The notes beneath the pieces were generated by a model, which saw nothing but the letters and a program-made list of their open reading frames with translations, was not told the origin of the DNA and ran no database searches. From Prevotellaceae bacterium (GTDB taxonomy: Bacteria > Bacteroidota > Bacteroidia > Bacteroidales > Bacteroidaceae), in NCBI GenBank assembly GCA_015256945.1, contig JABZLB010000020.1, positions 1 to 47,403 of the forward strand: a DNA stretch of 47,403 bases. Direction: 5' to 3'. A program made the translations under genes and the position numbers. Positions 33,517 through 42,257 of this stretch are shown piece by piece. Position 1 is the first letter of the stretch. Each line of letters opens with the position of its first letter.

Positions 33517-35061
33517 TTACTCCCACTCAATTGTCGATGGCGGTTTCGACGAAATGTCGTAACATACGCGGTTTACGCCCTTTACCTTACGAATAATCTC
33601 GTTCGAAACATCGGCCATAAAGTCGTAAGGCAGACGCGCCCAGTCGGCCGTCATGGCATCCATAGAGGTTACAGCTCTCAGTGCAACGGGGTGTTCGTAG
33701 GTACGTTCATCGCCCATTACGCCCACTGAACGTATGGTTGACAACAACACCGTGCCGGCTTGCCATACATGATCGTACAAACTGCTGCCATCATCCATTT
33801 TATATTGGTGCATCTTTTCGATGTAAATATCGTCGGCATCTTGCAGAATGCGCACCTTTTCACGTGTAATATCGCCCAGAATGCGTACCGCAAGGCCCGG
33901 ACCAGGAAAGGGATGACGCTTAATCAGATGCTCAGGCATCTGCAGCTCGTAGCCCACACGGCGTACCTCATCTTTAAACAGCCACTGCAGCGGTTCGCAC
34001 AATTTCAACTTCATATCCTTTGGCAAGCCGCCTACGTTATGATGGCTCTTGATGGTCATTCCGGTTATACTGAGGCTCTCTATACGGTCAGGGTAGATGG
34101 TTCCCTGAGCCAGCCATCTGGCGTCGGTTATTTTACGGGCCTCGGCATTAAACACTTCTACGAAGTCTCTGCCTATTATTTTGCGCTTCTCTTCGGGGTC
34201 GGTTACGCCCTTTAAGTCGTTAAAGAACTTTTCGCTGGCATCTACACCTATCACGTTAAGACCCAAACCCTCGTAAGCTTCCATCACCTTCTTAAACTCG
34301 TTCTTGCGCAACATGCCATGGTCAACGAATATACACGTCAGGTTTTTACCTATGGCCTTGTTCAGCAATGTGGCGCAAACCGATGAGTCGACGCCGCCCG
34401 AAAGCCCCAGAATTACACGGTCGTTGCCCACCTGCCGGCGCAACTCTTCTACGGTAGACTCAACAAACGATGCCGGACTCCACTGCTGTTTGCTCCCACA
34501 AATGTCAACAACAAAGTTCTTCAACAATTGCATACCCTGAAGGCTGTGATATACTTCAGGATGGAACTGCACGCACCATACCGGCTCTTTGTCGCTGGCG
34601 AAAGCAGCATACTTTACATCAGCCGTCGAGCCGATAATATGAAAGTAGTCGGGAATAGCCGTAATGGTGTCGCCATGGCTCATCCAAACCTGCGAATTGG
34701 CCTCAAAACCCTTAAACAACGGGTTTGTAGTATCAATTGTCTGTAAATTGGCACGTCCATACTCGCGCGTGCCGGTTTGCTCAACTTTGCCCCCACCTGC
34801 ATAGCTGATAAACTGTGCACCGTAGCAAATGCCGAGCACAGGATATTTGCCCGTAAACTTTTTGAGGTCAACCTTAAAGGCTTCCTTGTCGTGTACCGAG
34901 TAAGGACTGCCGCTAAGAATAACCCCAATTACATCGGAATCGTTCTCAGGAAACTTATTGTAAGGCAGAATTTCACAGAAGGTATCCAGCTCACGGACGC
35001 GTCTTCCTATAAGTTGAGTGGTCTGTGAACCGAAGTCGAGGATGATGATTTTCTGTTGCAT
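33517..35061 (-). CDS. guaA: GMP synthase (glutamine-hydrolysing)
   Basis: Converts XMP to GMP using glutamine and ATP. Start chosen at the ATG 35061 (MQQKIIILDFGSQTTQLIGR), the family start; a longer frame would overlap the upstream gene's end. 514 residues. The glutaminase domain has nucleophile Cys79 in GICYGAQ and the His167/Glu169 pair in QFHPEV. The ATP pyrophosphatase loop SGGVDSS is at 221-227, and the C-terminal dimer domain contains RHPFPGPGLAVR and ends STIEWE. It sits 28 bases after the MurU-like gene, in an operon with amino-sugar genes. Confidence 0.97.
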   Translation of the reverse strand: MQQKIIILDFGSQTTQLIGRRVRELDTFCEILPYNKFPENDSDVIGVILSGSPYSVHDKEAFKVDLKKFTGKYPVLGICYGAQFISYAGGGKVEQTGTREYGRANLQTIDTTNPLFKGFEANSQVWMSHGDTITAIPDYFHIIGSTADVKYAAFASDKEPVWCVQFHPEVYHSLQGMQLLKNFVVDICGSKQQWSPASFVESTVEELRRQVGNDRVILGLSGGVDSSVCATLLNKAIGKNLTCIFVDHGMLRKNEFKKVMEAYEGLGLNVIGVDASEKFFNDLKGVTDPEEKRKIIGRDFVEVFNAEARKITDARWLAQGTIYPDRIESLSITGMTIKSHHNVGGLPKDMKLKLCEPLQWLFKDEVRRVGYELQMPEHLIKRHPFPGPGLAVRILGDITREKVRILQDADDIYIEKMHQYKMDDGSSLYDHVWQAGTVLLSTIRSVGVMGDERTYEHPVALRAVTSMDAMTADWARLPYDFMADVSNEIIRKVKGVNRVCYDISSKPPSTIEWE

Positions 35062-35089
35062 TGTATTGTTATTGTAAAGTGAGTAACCG

Positions 35090-35926
35090 TCAGTTATTTT
35101 GTTTAAGCCTCTGCAAAAAGGCGTCAGCATCGTGCAGGGAGTCGAGTTTTCCCACGTCCATCAGCTGTAAATCAGTCTTTACTACGCCCTGAACAGGAAT
35201 ACTTTTGCAGTTGTGGAGATAGAAATCAAGTATGGGAAACTTCTCCGGACAGCCGTCCATCAGCGGAAACATGCGCGGATAGAACACGTGAATACCACTG
35301 AAAGCATAGATAAAAAGATGCTCGGTTATGGGCTTTGGCGATTCACCTATCGTATAAGGATAGGATATTGTCTCAAGCTCTGCACGTACCTCATCGAACG
35401 GTGTCTTTATTTCGCCCGTCTCTATATTTACCCATCCTACAAGACGCATCGCCTTATTGAACACCAAATAGCGTTTGGTTTTGCGCCAGCTTACCAGCAG
35501 TCGTGCCCCCGTCATGAGATGAGGTACCCTGCAGTCAGGGCATATTACTTTCTCATCGAGCGAGTATAAGCGGGCCAAATCAACATTGCTTAATATGTCT
35601 ACATTATGAATAAGGATGGGAAAGCGCCTGTCAAACAGCACCTCTGCCTTTTTTATACCTCCCCCCGTATCAAGCAAACTGCTGGTTTCATCGCTGATAC
35701 GAATATCCATATCAAAATTATGGTTATGCCTGAGATAGGTAATAATTTGGTCAGCAAAGTGGTGAACGTTCACCACAATGCGCTCAAAACCTGCATCGCG
35801 CAAGCCAAATATAACATGTTTCAGCAGCGGTTCTCCCCCCACCCTTACCAAAGCCTTGGGCATTGTATCAGTAAGGGGCTTCAGCCGGGTTCCCAAACCC
35901 GCTGCAAATATCATGGCTTGTTTCAT
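35090..35926 (-). CDS. MurU-like sugar-1-phosphate nucleotidyltransferase
   Basis: A 278-residue nucleotidyltransferase with the signature GLGTRLKPLTDTMPKALVRV at the N-terminus and a metal-site Asp in HNVDILSNVD. Pairing with the kinase gene immediately upstream (43-base gap) matches the AmgK-MurU module, in which AmgK makes MurNAc-alpha-1-phosphate and MurU turns it into UDP-MurNAc, bypassing de novo synthesis. The module is known from Pseudomonas putida and is present in oral Bacteroidetes. A mannose- or glucose-1-phosphate enzyme cannot be excluded by eye. At 278 residues it is longer than the Pseudomonas enzyme. Confidence 0.82.
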   Translation of the reverse strand: MKQAMIFAAGLGTRLKPLTDTMPKALVRVGGEPLLKHVIFGLRDAGFERIVVNVHHFADQIITYLRHNHNFDMDIRISDETSSLLDTGGGIKKAEVLFDRRFPILIHNVDILSNVDLARLYSLDEKVICPDCRVPHLMTGARLLVSWRKTKRYLVFNKAMRLVGWVNIETGEIKTPFDEVRAELETISYPYTIGESPKPITEHLFIYAFSGIHVFYPRMFPLMDGCPEKFPILDFYLHNCKSIPVQGVVKTDLQLMDVGKLDSLHDADAFLQRLKQNN

Positions 35927-35971
35927 CTTTCTGCTTTCGGTATTTACACCTTATTATAATAATACACACCG

Positions 35972-37528
35972 CTACACATTCTGAACGTTTCGCGCTGGCA
36001 TAACTTGTTCTATGTTTTGCTCACGATGAACAACATGAACTTCAACGCCAAACTTCTGGCTTATGTGCTCAGCGAGGTGCTGTGCACTGTATACACTGCG
36101 ATGCTGACCACCCGTACAGCCAAAGCAAAACATCAAATGGGTAAACCCGCGCTGTATATATCGTGCTACATGCTTGTCGGCAAGGGCATAAACGTGTTCC
36201 AGAAAGTCTACTATTTCGCCGTCGTCTTCAAGAAAGCGTATAACGGGTTCGTCCAGCCCTGTAAGCTTTTTGTAAGGCTCATAACGTCCCGGATTGTGCG
36301 TCGAACGGCAGTCGAACACATACCCTCCGCCGTTACCCGACGGGTCTTCAGGTATGCCACGCTTGTACGAAAAGCTGTAAACGGATACCTTTAGCGGCCC
36401 TTTGCCATCGTATTTTGAGAAGGTAGGCAGCCCGTCCTGCGGGTTAAGCGGATAAATATCGGCCGATGTGGTTTTGAAACCATCCTTGCGTGGCTGTATG
36501 GGAGCTTCACGATGGGCAAACTGTGGCATATCAGTAAGCCTCTGCAAAACATCACGCAGATAGGGGTAAGGCAACACCGTTTCGCGCAATTTCAGCAAGT
36601 CGCGCAGGTTGTCCATGGCAGGAGGTATGCTGTCTATAAAGTGTTGCTTGTGCTCAAAATAGCCTCTAAAGCCATAAGTACCAAGCACCTGAAGCGTACG
36701 AAACAGCACAAACAACGTTAAACGGTCGGCAAAATGGCGCAGCGTAGGCACCTCGATGTATCGCTTTAGCGAGTTATAGTATTCGGCTATCAGCTCACGA
36801 CGCAGCTTAAACGGGTACTTAGCCGATGCCTGCCACAGAAAAGAAGCCAGGTCATAATAGAACGGACCCTTACGCCCACCCTGAAAATCGATGAAGAACG
36901 GCTGCCCTTTCGCGTCGAGCATTACATTGCGAGCCTGAAAGTCGCGGTAAAGAAAGCTCTCGCTTGGCTCTGATGTCAGGTCCTTTGCAAAGCGTCGGAA
37001 GCTGGCTTCGAGCTTTAATTCGTGAAAGTCTAATTCGGTAGGCTTGAGGAAACAATATTTAAAATAGTTCAGGTCAAACAGCACACTGTCCTCATCAAAT
37101 ACGGGCTGAGGGTAACAGTTGTTCCAGTCGAGCCCTGCCGCTCCCCTTATCTGGATGTTCGGAAGCTCACGTATTGTGCGCTTCAACAGGCGCTGCTCGG
37201 CCAGGTTATAGCGTCCTCCGGCTTCGCGTCCGCCCTTGATAGCGTCGAAAAGCGAAACATTACCAAGGTCGCTTTGCAGGTATCTCATCTCGTCTTCACT
37301 GGCTGCAAGCAGCTGCGGAACGGGCAGACGACGCTGCATAAAGTGTCTGGCAAGATATATAAAGGCATGGTCTTCGTCCTTGCTGGTACCAATAACACCT
37401 ATCACCGTCGCCCCCTTGTCGTCGGTAAAACGATAATACTGGCGATTGCTGCCGGCGCCTTCGAGTTTCTTTACGCTTGCCGGCTGGCGTCCTGCCCATC
37501 GCACATATAATTCGGTCAGCTCTTTCAT
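35972..37528 (-). CDS. AmgK-like sugar kinase fused to RapZ C-terminal domain
   Basis: A 518-residue two-domain protein. Residues 1-340 are an aminoglycoside-phosphotransferase-like kinase: glycine loop GAGSNRQYYRF (25-35), catalytic YRDFQARN (194-201), metal-binding DFQGG (214-218), as in the anomeric MurNAc/GlcNAc kinase AmgK. Residues 380-505 match the C-terminal domain of RapZ: YSFSYKRGIPEDP, YVFDCRSTHNP, LTGLDEPVI and GCTGGQHRSVY (470-480, RapZ has GCTGGKHRSVY). The RapZ N-terminal P-loop domain is absent. In E. coli this RapZ domain senses glucosamine-6-phosphate and binds the GlmZ RNA. Its start overlaps the stop of the small membrane gene upstream (ATGA). Confidence 0.88.
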   Translation of the reverse strand: MKELTELYVRWAGRQPASVKKLEGAGSNRQYYRFTDDKGATVIGVIGTSKDEDHAFIYLARHFMQRRLPVPQLLAASEDEMRYLQSDLGNVSLFDAIKGGREAGGRYNLAEQRLLKRTIRELPNIQIRGAAGLDWNNCYPQPVFDEDSVLFDLNYFKYCFLKPTELDFHELKLEASFRRFAKDLTSEPSESFLYRDFQARNVMLDAKGQPFFIDFQGGRKGPFYYDLASFLWQASAKYPFKLRRELIAEYYNSLKRYIEVPTLRHFADRLTLFVLFRTLQVLGTYGFRGYFEHKQHFIDSIPPAMDNLRDLLKLRETVLPYPYLRDVLQRLTDMPQFAHREAPIQPRKDGFKTTSADIYPLNPQDGLPTFSKYDGKGPLKVSVYSFSYKRGIPEDPSGNGGGYVFDCRSTHNPGRYEPYKKLTGLDEPVIRFLEDDGEIVDFLEHVYALADKHVARYIQRGFTHLMFCFGCTGGQHRSVYSAQHLAEHISQKFGVEVHVVHREQNIEQVMPARNVQNV

Positions 37529-37764
37529 CGGCGGTTGTTTTCGGCTGGTTTGTTCTCCTCATCCATCTTTTCGCGCCGTAAATCTTCAAATATACGGTGC
37601 GTCTGCTGGCGGTATTCATAGTTTGCTATCAGTGCATCTACCACAAAAAGCAGCATCAGTACACCCGCTGACATCAGTACCGAACGGGTAAGATAAACCA
37701 GCCCGGCCGATATTGCCAAAAAAACAGCAATTTTTTTCCAATCCAGACGAATTTTGATTTTCAT
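37525..37764 (-). CDS. small two-helix membrane protein heading the kinase-RapZ operon
   Basis: A 79-residue protein from the ATG at 37764 (MKIKIRLDWKKIAVFLAISA); an upstream in-frame Met would lie beyond the promoter element and is rejected. Two hydrophobic segments at about residues 12-45 are followed by a charged, Glu/Arg/Asn-rich cytoplasmic tail. Its stop overlaps the start of the kinase-RapZ gene. Function unknown; co-translation suggests a link with that protein. Confidence 0.75.
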   Translation of the reverse strand: MKIKIRLDWKKIAVFLAISAGLVYLTRSVLMSAGVLMLLFVVDALIANYEYRQQTHRIFEDLRREKMDEENKPAENNRR

Positions 37765-37768
37765 ACTG

Positions 37769-37776
37769 CAAAGATA
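37769..37776 (-). promoter_or_regulatory. TATCTTTG element 4 bases before a start codon
   Basis: Perfect TAnnTTTG on the minus strand ending 4 bases before the ATG at 37764, the same arrangement (TATCTTTGCAG then ATG) as at 14903-14918. Implies a leaderless transcript if used. No -33 TTTG at ideal distance. Confidence 0.55.
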
Positions 37777-38040
37777 ACATTTTCTTTTTATTCGTGCTTC
37801 TTCTGCCCTACAAAATACAAACATATCGGTGTAATAGTTTGCTCAGAAAAACATAATGCTACCCGTTTTACATGCTGATGCCATTGGTTATACGCCTTTT
37901 TCGTCATTGTACGGCGGCCGCCAAAAGTGTTGCTGACGGCCGTCATACCCGTGGTGCTGCGATCGCCGTCAGCGCTGCTGACGGCCGCCAGACAATGGAT
38001 GGTACGCCATAATGGCAGATATTATTCGAAGCAGAAAGTT
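37777..38040. other. intergenic region with palindromic repeat, no gene
   Basis: Between the groL terminator and the small membrane gene. No ORF; its centre is the GC-rich repeat of 37905-37997. Confidence 0.7.
37905..37997. repeat. GC-rich palindromic repeat, locus B
   Basis: Outer arms 37905-37920 (CATTGTACGGCGGCCG) and 37982-37997 pair at 14 of 16 positions. Inside are GCTGACGGCCGTC (37932-37944) and GCGCTGCTGACGGCCG (37972-37987), the latter identical to 12236-12251. Both loci are bounded by CATTGT and ACAATG. Same family as locus A but with a longer, more complex interior. Confidence 0.8.
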
Positions 38041-38049
38041 CAACAAATA

Positions 38050-38082
38050 AAAAAAAGGATACAGGCATTACACCTGTATCCT
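38050..38082 (-). terminator. groL terminator
   Basis: Stem 38056-38065 with 38073-38082 (10 bases, 7-base loop); on the minus strand it is followed by a run of T (complement of the A tract before 38056). It lies 26 bases after the groL stop. Confidence 0.93.
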
Positions 38083-38107
38083 CTTTCTTTTATGATATGG
38101 CTAATGT

Positions 38108-39724
38108 TTACATCTGTGGTGCCATCGGCATGGGAGCAGGGTGCTCCTCAGGCTTGTCAACTATAAGGCACTCGGTTGTCAGGAACATTCCTGCAATAGA
38201 AGCAGCGTTTTCCAATGCTACGCGTGCAACCTTGGCTGGGTCAATAACACCCTTTGCGCGAAGGTCTTCGTACTCATCGGTACGGGCATTGTAGCCAAAG
38301 TCGCCCTTACCTTCACGTACCTTGTTTACAACCACGGCACCTTCGCCACCTGCGTTGTACACAATCTGGCGGAGAGGCTCCTCAATTGCGCGGTAAACAA
38401 TGTTGATACCTGTCTGCTCATCCACGTTATCGCCCTTAAGGCCAGCCAGTTCTTCCTGAGCACGGATGTAAGTAGTGCCGCCGCCTACAACAACACCCTC
38501 TTCCATTGCTGCGCGTGTAGCACAGAGAGCATCGTCAACACGGTCTTTCTTTTCCTTCATTTCAACCTCAGAATTAGCACCTACATAAAGAACGGCAACA
38601 CCACCGGCCAGCTTGGCTAAGCGTTCCTGGAGCTTCTCTTTATCGTACGAACTTGTAGTGTTTTCAATTTCGTTCTTAATCTGTGCCACGCGAGCCTGGA
38701 TGTTTTCCTTATCACCAGCACCGTTAACAATGGTTGTATTGTCTTTCGAAACAGTTACCTTGCGAGCTGTTCCCAGCATTTCAAGTGTAGCCTGCTCGAG
38801 CTTAAGCCCTTTCTCTTCGCTGATAACCACACCACCTGTAAGCACTGCAATATCTTCGAGCATTGCCTTACGACGGTCGCCAAAGCCAGGAGCCTTAACG
38901 GCACAAATCTTTAATCCGCCACGTAAACGGTTTACAACGAGTGTTGTCAGTGCCTCAGAGTCGACGTCTTCAGCAATAACAAGCAACGGACGACCGCTTT
39001 CAGCTGCAGGCTGTAACACTGGAAGGAACTCCTTAAGATTAGATATTTTCTTATCATAAATGAGGATATACGGATCGTCCATCACGCATTCCATCTTGTC
39101 TGTATCGGTTACAAAGTAGCCCGAAAGGTAACCACGGTCGAACTGCATGCCCTCAACCACACCGATAGATGTGTCACGAGTTTTGCTCTCTTCAATGGTA
39201 ATTACGCCGTCTTTAGAAACTTTGCGCATGGCATCGGCCAGCAACTTGCCAATTTCTGGGTCGTTATTGGCCGACACCGTAGCCACCTGCTCAATCTTGT
39301 CATAGTTGTCACCAACAACCTCGGCATTGGCTTTAATATGCTCTACCACCTTGCTGACAGCCTTATCTATACCGCGTTTGAGGTCCATAGGGTTGGCACC
39401 GGCAGTAACATTCTTCAGACCTTCGTTTACAATAGCCTGTGTAAGGATAGTTGCAGTGGTTGTTCCGTCACCTGCATCATCCCCTGTTTTGCTGGCAACA
39501 CTCTTAACAAGCTGCGCCCCTGTGTTCTCAAACTTATCTTCTAATTCAATTTCCTTGGCAACAGTAACGCCATCTTTGGTAATTTGAGGAGCACCAAACT
39601 TCTTCTCAATAACCACATTCCGTCCCTTAGGACCAAGTGTTACTTTTACTGCATTGGCCAATTGGTCAACACCCTGCTTCAGCAAGTCGCGGGCATCAGT
39701 ATTGAATTTTATTGTTTTTGCCAT
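38108..39724 (-). CDS. groL: chaperonin GroEL (60 kDa)
   Basis: ATP-dependent chaperonin subunit forming the double ring. 538 residues, opening MAKTIKFNTDARDLLKQGVD. Conserved blocks include the ATP-binding GPKGRNV and the GDGTTTATIL segment. The C-terminal tail is PAPMPMAPQM, a Met/Pro-rich version in place of the (GGM)n repeat of E. coli. It follows groS by about 70 bases and is followed by its own terminator. A 159-residue open frame on the opposite strand is a shadow. Confidence 0.99.
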   Translation of the reverse strand: MAKTIKFNTDARDLLKQGVDQLANAVKVTLGPKGRNVVIEKKFGAPQITKDGVTVAKEIELEDKFENTGAQLVKSVASKTGDDAGDGTTTATILTQAIVNEGLKNVTAGANPMDLKRGIDKAVSKVVEHIKANAEVVGDNYDKIEQVATVSANNDPEIGKLLADAMRKVSKDGVITIEESKTRDTSIGVVEGMQFDRGYLSGYFVTDTDKMECVMDDPYILIYDKKISNLKEFLPVLQPAAESGRPLLVIAEDVDSEALTTLVVNRLRGGLKICAVKAPGFGDRRKAMLEDIAVLTGGVVISEEKGLKLEQATLEMLGTARKVTVSKDNTTIVNGAGDKENIQARVAQIKNEIENTTSSYDKEKLQERLAKLAGGVAVLYVGANSEVEMKEKKDRVDDALCATRAAMEEGVVVGGGTTYIRAQEELAGLKGDNVDEQTGINIVYRAIEEPLRQIVYNAGGEGAVVVNKVREGKGDFGYNARTDEYEDLRAKGVIDPAKVARVALENAASIAGMFLTTECLIVDKPEEHPAPMPMAPQM

Positions 39725-39796
39725 GATATTTTTTATTTATTACTTCGATTGTATAAATTAATTATTTCGTTTTTAGCTTGTTTGCTAAACATTTTA

Positions 39797-40069
39797 TTAG
39801 TCTTCTACCACTGCGAGGACATCACTTTGACGCATCATCAGATACTTCTCGCCATCACATTCAAGCTCGGTTCCGGCATATTTGCCATAAAGAACAGTGT
39901 CGTTTGCCTTAAGCACCATGGCTTCGTCTTTAGTACCTCCGCCAACAGCGACAACCTTACCACGTTGTGGTTTCTCTTTAGCTGTGTCAGGAATAATGAT
40001 TCCTCCTACCTTTTCTTCAGCTGGTGCAGGAAGTACCAGCACTCTGTCTGCTAATGGTTTAATCTTCAT
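39797..40069 (-). CDS. groS: co-chaperonin GroES (10 kDa)
   Basis: Seven-fold lid of the GroEL chamber. 90 residues, beginning MKIKPLADRVLVLPAPAEEK and with the mobile-loop segment EEKVGGIIIPDTAKEKPQRG. Normal length. First gene of the groSL operon, divergent from sppA. No CIRCE element (the HrcA operator) is visible upstream, and no perfect TAnnTTTG was found on this side. Confidence 0.98.
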   Translation of the reverse strand: MKIKPLADRVLVLPAPAEEKVGGIIIPDTAKEKPQRGKVVAVGGGTKDEAMVLKANDTVLYGKYAGTELECDGEKYLMMRQSDVLAVVED

Positions 40070-40321
40070 AATTGTAATTATAATTAGTGTTTAGTTATAT
40101 AATTTACATTGAAATACACCGTCTTTTTAACGAAAAACGTGCCAATTACAGCATAAAGGGCTGTTATGACCATTTTGTCAGTCGGTATAATGACAGTTTT
40201 GTCATATCATTACGGCAGAATGAGTGTTTTCATAACAAAATAGCTTTTTTCTATTTTTATTTGGATAAATTGCTGTATATTTGCAAGCAATCACCTTTTT
40301 TAATATACATAATTAACTTGT
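40070..40321. promoter_or_regulatory. divergent groS/sppA control region with TGTCA/TGACA repeats
   Basis: Non-coding. TGTCA at 40176-40180, TGACA at 40191-40195 and TGTCA at 40200-40204 form two overlapping inverted repeats; TTTTGTCA occurs twice, 24 bases apart (40173 and 40197). A -7-like TATATTTG lies at 40276-40283 for sppA. The repeats could be an operator for one or both genes. Confidence 0.5.
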
Positions 40322-42097
40322 ATGAAAGATTTTCTTAAAAATGTAGGCGCAACCGTTGTCGGGTTGATGTTGTTCTCTGTAATCGCTGGCGTTATCGGAA
40401 TTATGGGTATTGTAGGCATGATTGCTTCATCAGAAGCTACACAATCTACAACAGACAACTCGGTTCTCGTGCTGAAACTCGACGGAATAATGGAAGAACA
40501 GAATAATGAAAACGAAATTGCAAACCTGTTCTCCGACAACAACGACGGCACATTAGGGTTGCAGGAAACACTATCTGCCATCAAAAAGGCAAAAACAAAC
40601 AACGATATTAAAGGCATTTACATACAAGGAGGTGCGCTGGGTGCTGACATGGCACAGATGCAGGAATTGCGTGATGCATTAGTTGATTTTAAGAAATCAG
40701 GAAAATGGATCATTGCCTATGGTGAAGACTTTTCGCAAGGAACATACTATATTGCCACCACGGCCGATAAGATTTACCTGAATCATGAAGGTGCAATTGA
40801 CTGGCACGGTATAGGCGGTCAGATAGCCTTCTATAAAGATGTACTGGCTAAAGTGGGCGTGAAAATTATACCGTTTAAGTGTGGTAAGTACAAAAGTGCC
40901 ACTGAACCATTTACTGAAGACAAGATGAGTGAGCCGAGCAGGCAGCAGACAGAACGCTATATCGGCGGATGGTGGAATACAATTTGTCAGGCCGTAAGCC
41001 AGAGCCGCGGTATCAATGTAAGCACACTGAACAGCTATGCTGACCGTGTTATATCAATGGAACCGGCCGAAAACATGGTAAAATATAAAATGGTTGACGG
41101 CCTGTTATACAATGATGAAATAAAAGACGTAATTAAAAAGAAACTCGGTTTAGGCAAAGACGATGTTATCAATCAGCTCAGCGTAGCCGACATGGCAAAT
41201 ATTAAAGAGGATACAAATGGCGATGAGGTTGCCGTTTACTATGCCTATGGCGACATTGTTAACGAAACACCGAAGCAGGCTATATTACAGAACAATCACT
41301 ACATTTCAGGACAAGATATGTGTGACGACCTCGAAAGCCTGGCCGATAATGACGATATTAAAGCCGTGGTTATCCGCGTAAACTCGGGCGGTGGTTCTGC
41401 CTACGCATCTGAACAACTGTGGCATGCAGTTCAGAAACTAAAAGCAAAGAAACCTGTTGTCATCTCTATGGGTGGGGCCGCAGCCTCTGGAGCCTACTAC
41501 CTTAGCTGCGCAGCCAACTATATTTTTGCCGAACCTACAACCATTACAGGTAGTATCGGTATCTTCGGCATGGTATTCAACAAAACCGATTTGATGACAA
41601 AGAAACTCGGAATTAAATATGATGAGGTTAAAACAAACCGCAATTCTACTTTCGGTTCTGCTGATATTCCTATGACAACAGAGCAGATGGGCTTCATACA
41701 GACAAGCATAAACCGTGGTTATATGCTATTTAAGAGCAGGGTTGCAGCGGGTAGAAAAATGTCAATGGAACGTGTAGAGGAGCTGGCTCAGGGCCATGTT
41801 TACTTAGGAGAGGACGCTATAAAGATTAACCTTGTTGACGAATTGGGCGGTTTAGACCGTGCCGTTGCCAAGGCTGCACAGCTTGCAAAGGTGAAGACAT
41901 GGTATGCAGAATCATATCCGGAGCCAATGGACATGGTTGAGCAATTATTAAATAGCGGAACAACAAGAAACAATTTCCTTGATGAACAGCTACGGCTTGC
42001 ACTGGGAACACTGTACGAACCTTTTATGTTGACACGAAGCTTGCAACAAATGGATGCCATACAGGCCCGGATGCCATTCAGGCTTCAGGTAAACTAA
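40322..42097 (+). CDS. sppA: signal peptide peptidase SppA, 67K type
   Basis: Membrane-bound serine protease that degrades cleaved signal peptides. 591 residues with one N-terminal membrane helix (residues 11-34: VVGLMLFSVIAGVIGIMGIV), then two tandem SppA domains. The catalytic Lys191 is in GKYKSATEPF and the nucleophile Ser389 in GGAAASGAYYLS, the same spacing of Lys and Ser as in E. coli SppA (209 and 409). Start at the ATG 40322. Confidence 0.96.
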   Translation: MKDFLKNVGATVVGLMLFSVIAGVIGIMGIVGMIASSEATQSTTDNSVLVLKLDGIMEEQNNENEIANLFSDNNDGTLGLQETLSAIKKAKTNNDIKGIYIQGGALGADMAQMQELRDALVDFKKSGKWIIAYGEDFSQGTYYIATTADKIYLNHEGAIDWHGIGGQIAFYKDVLAKVGVKIIPFKCGKYKSATEPFTEDKMSEPSRQQTERYIGGWWNTICQAVSQSRGINVSTLNSYADRVISMEPAENMVKYKMVDGLLYNDEIKDVIKKKLGLGKDDVINQLSVADMANIKEDTNGDEVAVYYAYGDIVNETPKQAILQNNHYISGQDMCDDLESLADNDDIKAVVIRVNSGGGSAYASEQLWHAVQKLKAKKPVVISMGGAAASGAYYLSCAANYIFAEPTTITGSIGIFGMVFNKTDLMTKKLGIKYDEVKTNRNSTFGSADIPMTTEQMGFIQTSINRGYMLFKSRVAAGRKMSMERVEELAQGHVYLGEDAIKINLVDELGGLDRAVAKAAQLAKVKTWYAESYPEPMDMVEQLLNSGTTRNNFLDEQLRLALGTLYEPFMLTRSLQQMDAIQARMPFRLQVN

Positions 42098-42257
42098 CAA
42101 GGATTTTGGATATAGCGTAACAACAAAATAAATGATTGATAAAATAAGTAAGGAGAAGCATATCGCATGATTGGGTAGAAAATTTCAGACTGTTTGATAC
42201 AGAATTGAACGCTGTTTCATGCAACATCGAAAGCCGCATGCTATAATATAATAAGGT
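42098..42257 (+). other. sppA-lpxK intergenic gap
   Basis: 160 bases without an ORF, clear terminator or clear promoter; lpxK may be transcribed from sppA or from a weak unseen promoter. Confidence 0.5.

Noticed and set aside
33760..34215. 151-codon open frame antisense to guaA
   Set aside because: Fully overlaps a conserved essential gene; Cys/His/Tyr-scattered composition, no motif, no ribosome-binding site.
38141..38620. 159-codon open frame antisense to groL
   Set aside because: Shadow of the highly biased groL codons; no recognisable domain.
40070..40321. CIRCE/HrcA operator upstream of groS
   Set aside because: Looked for TTAGCACTC-N9-GAGTGCTAA and found no match.
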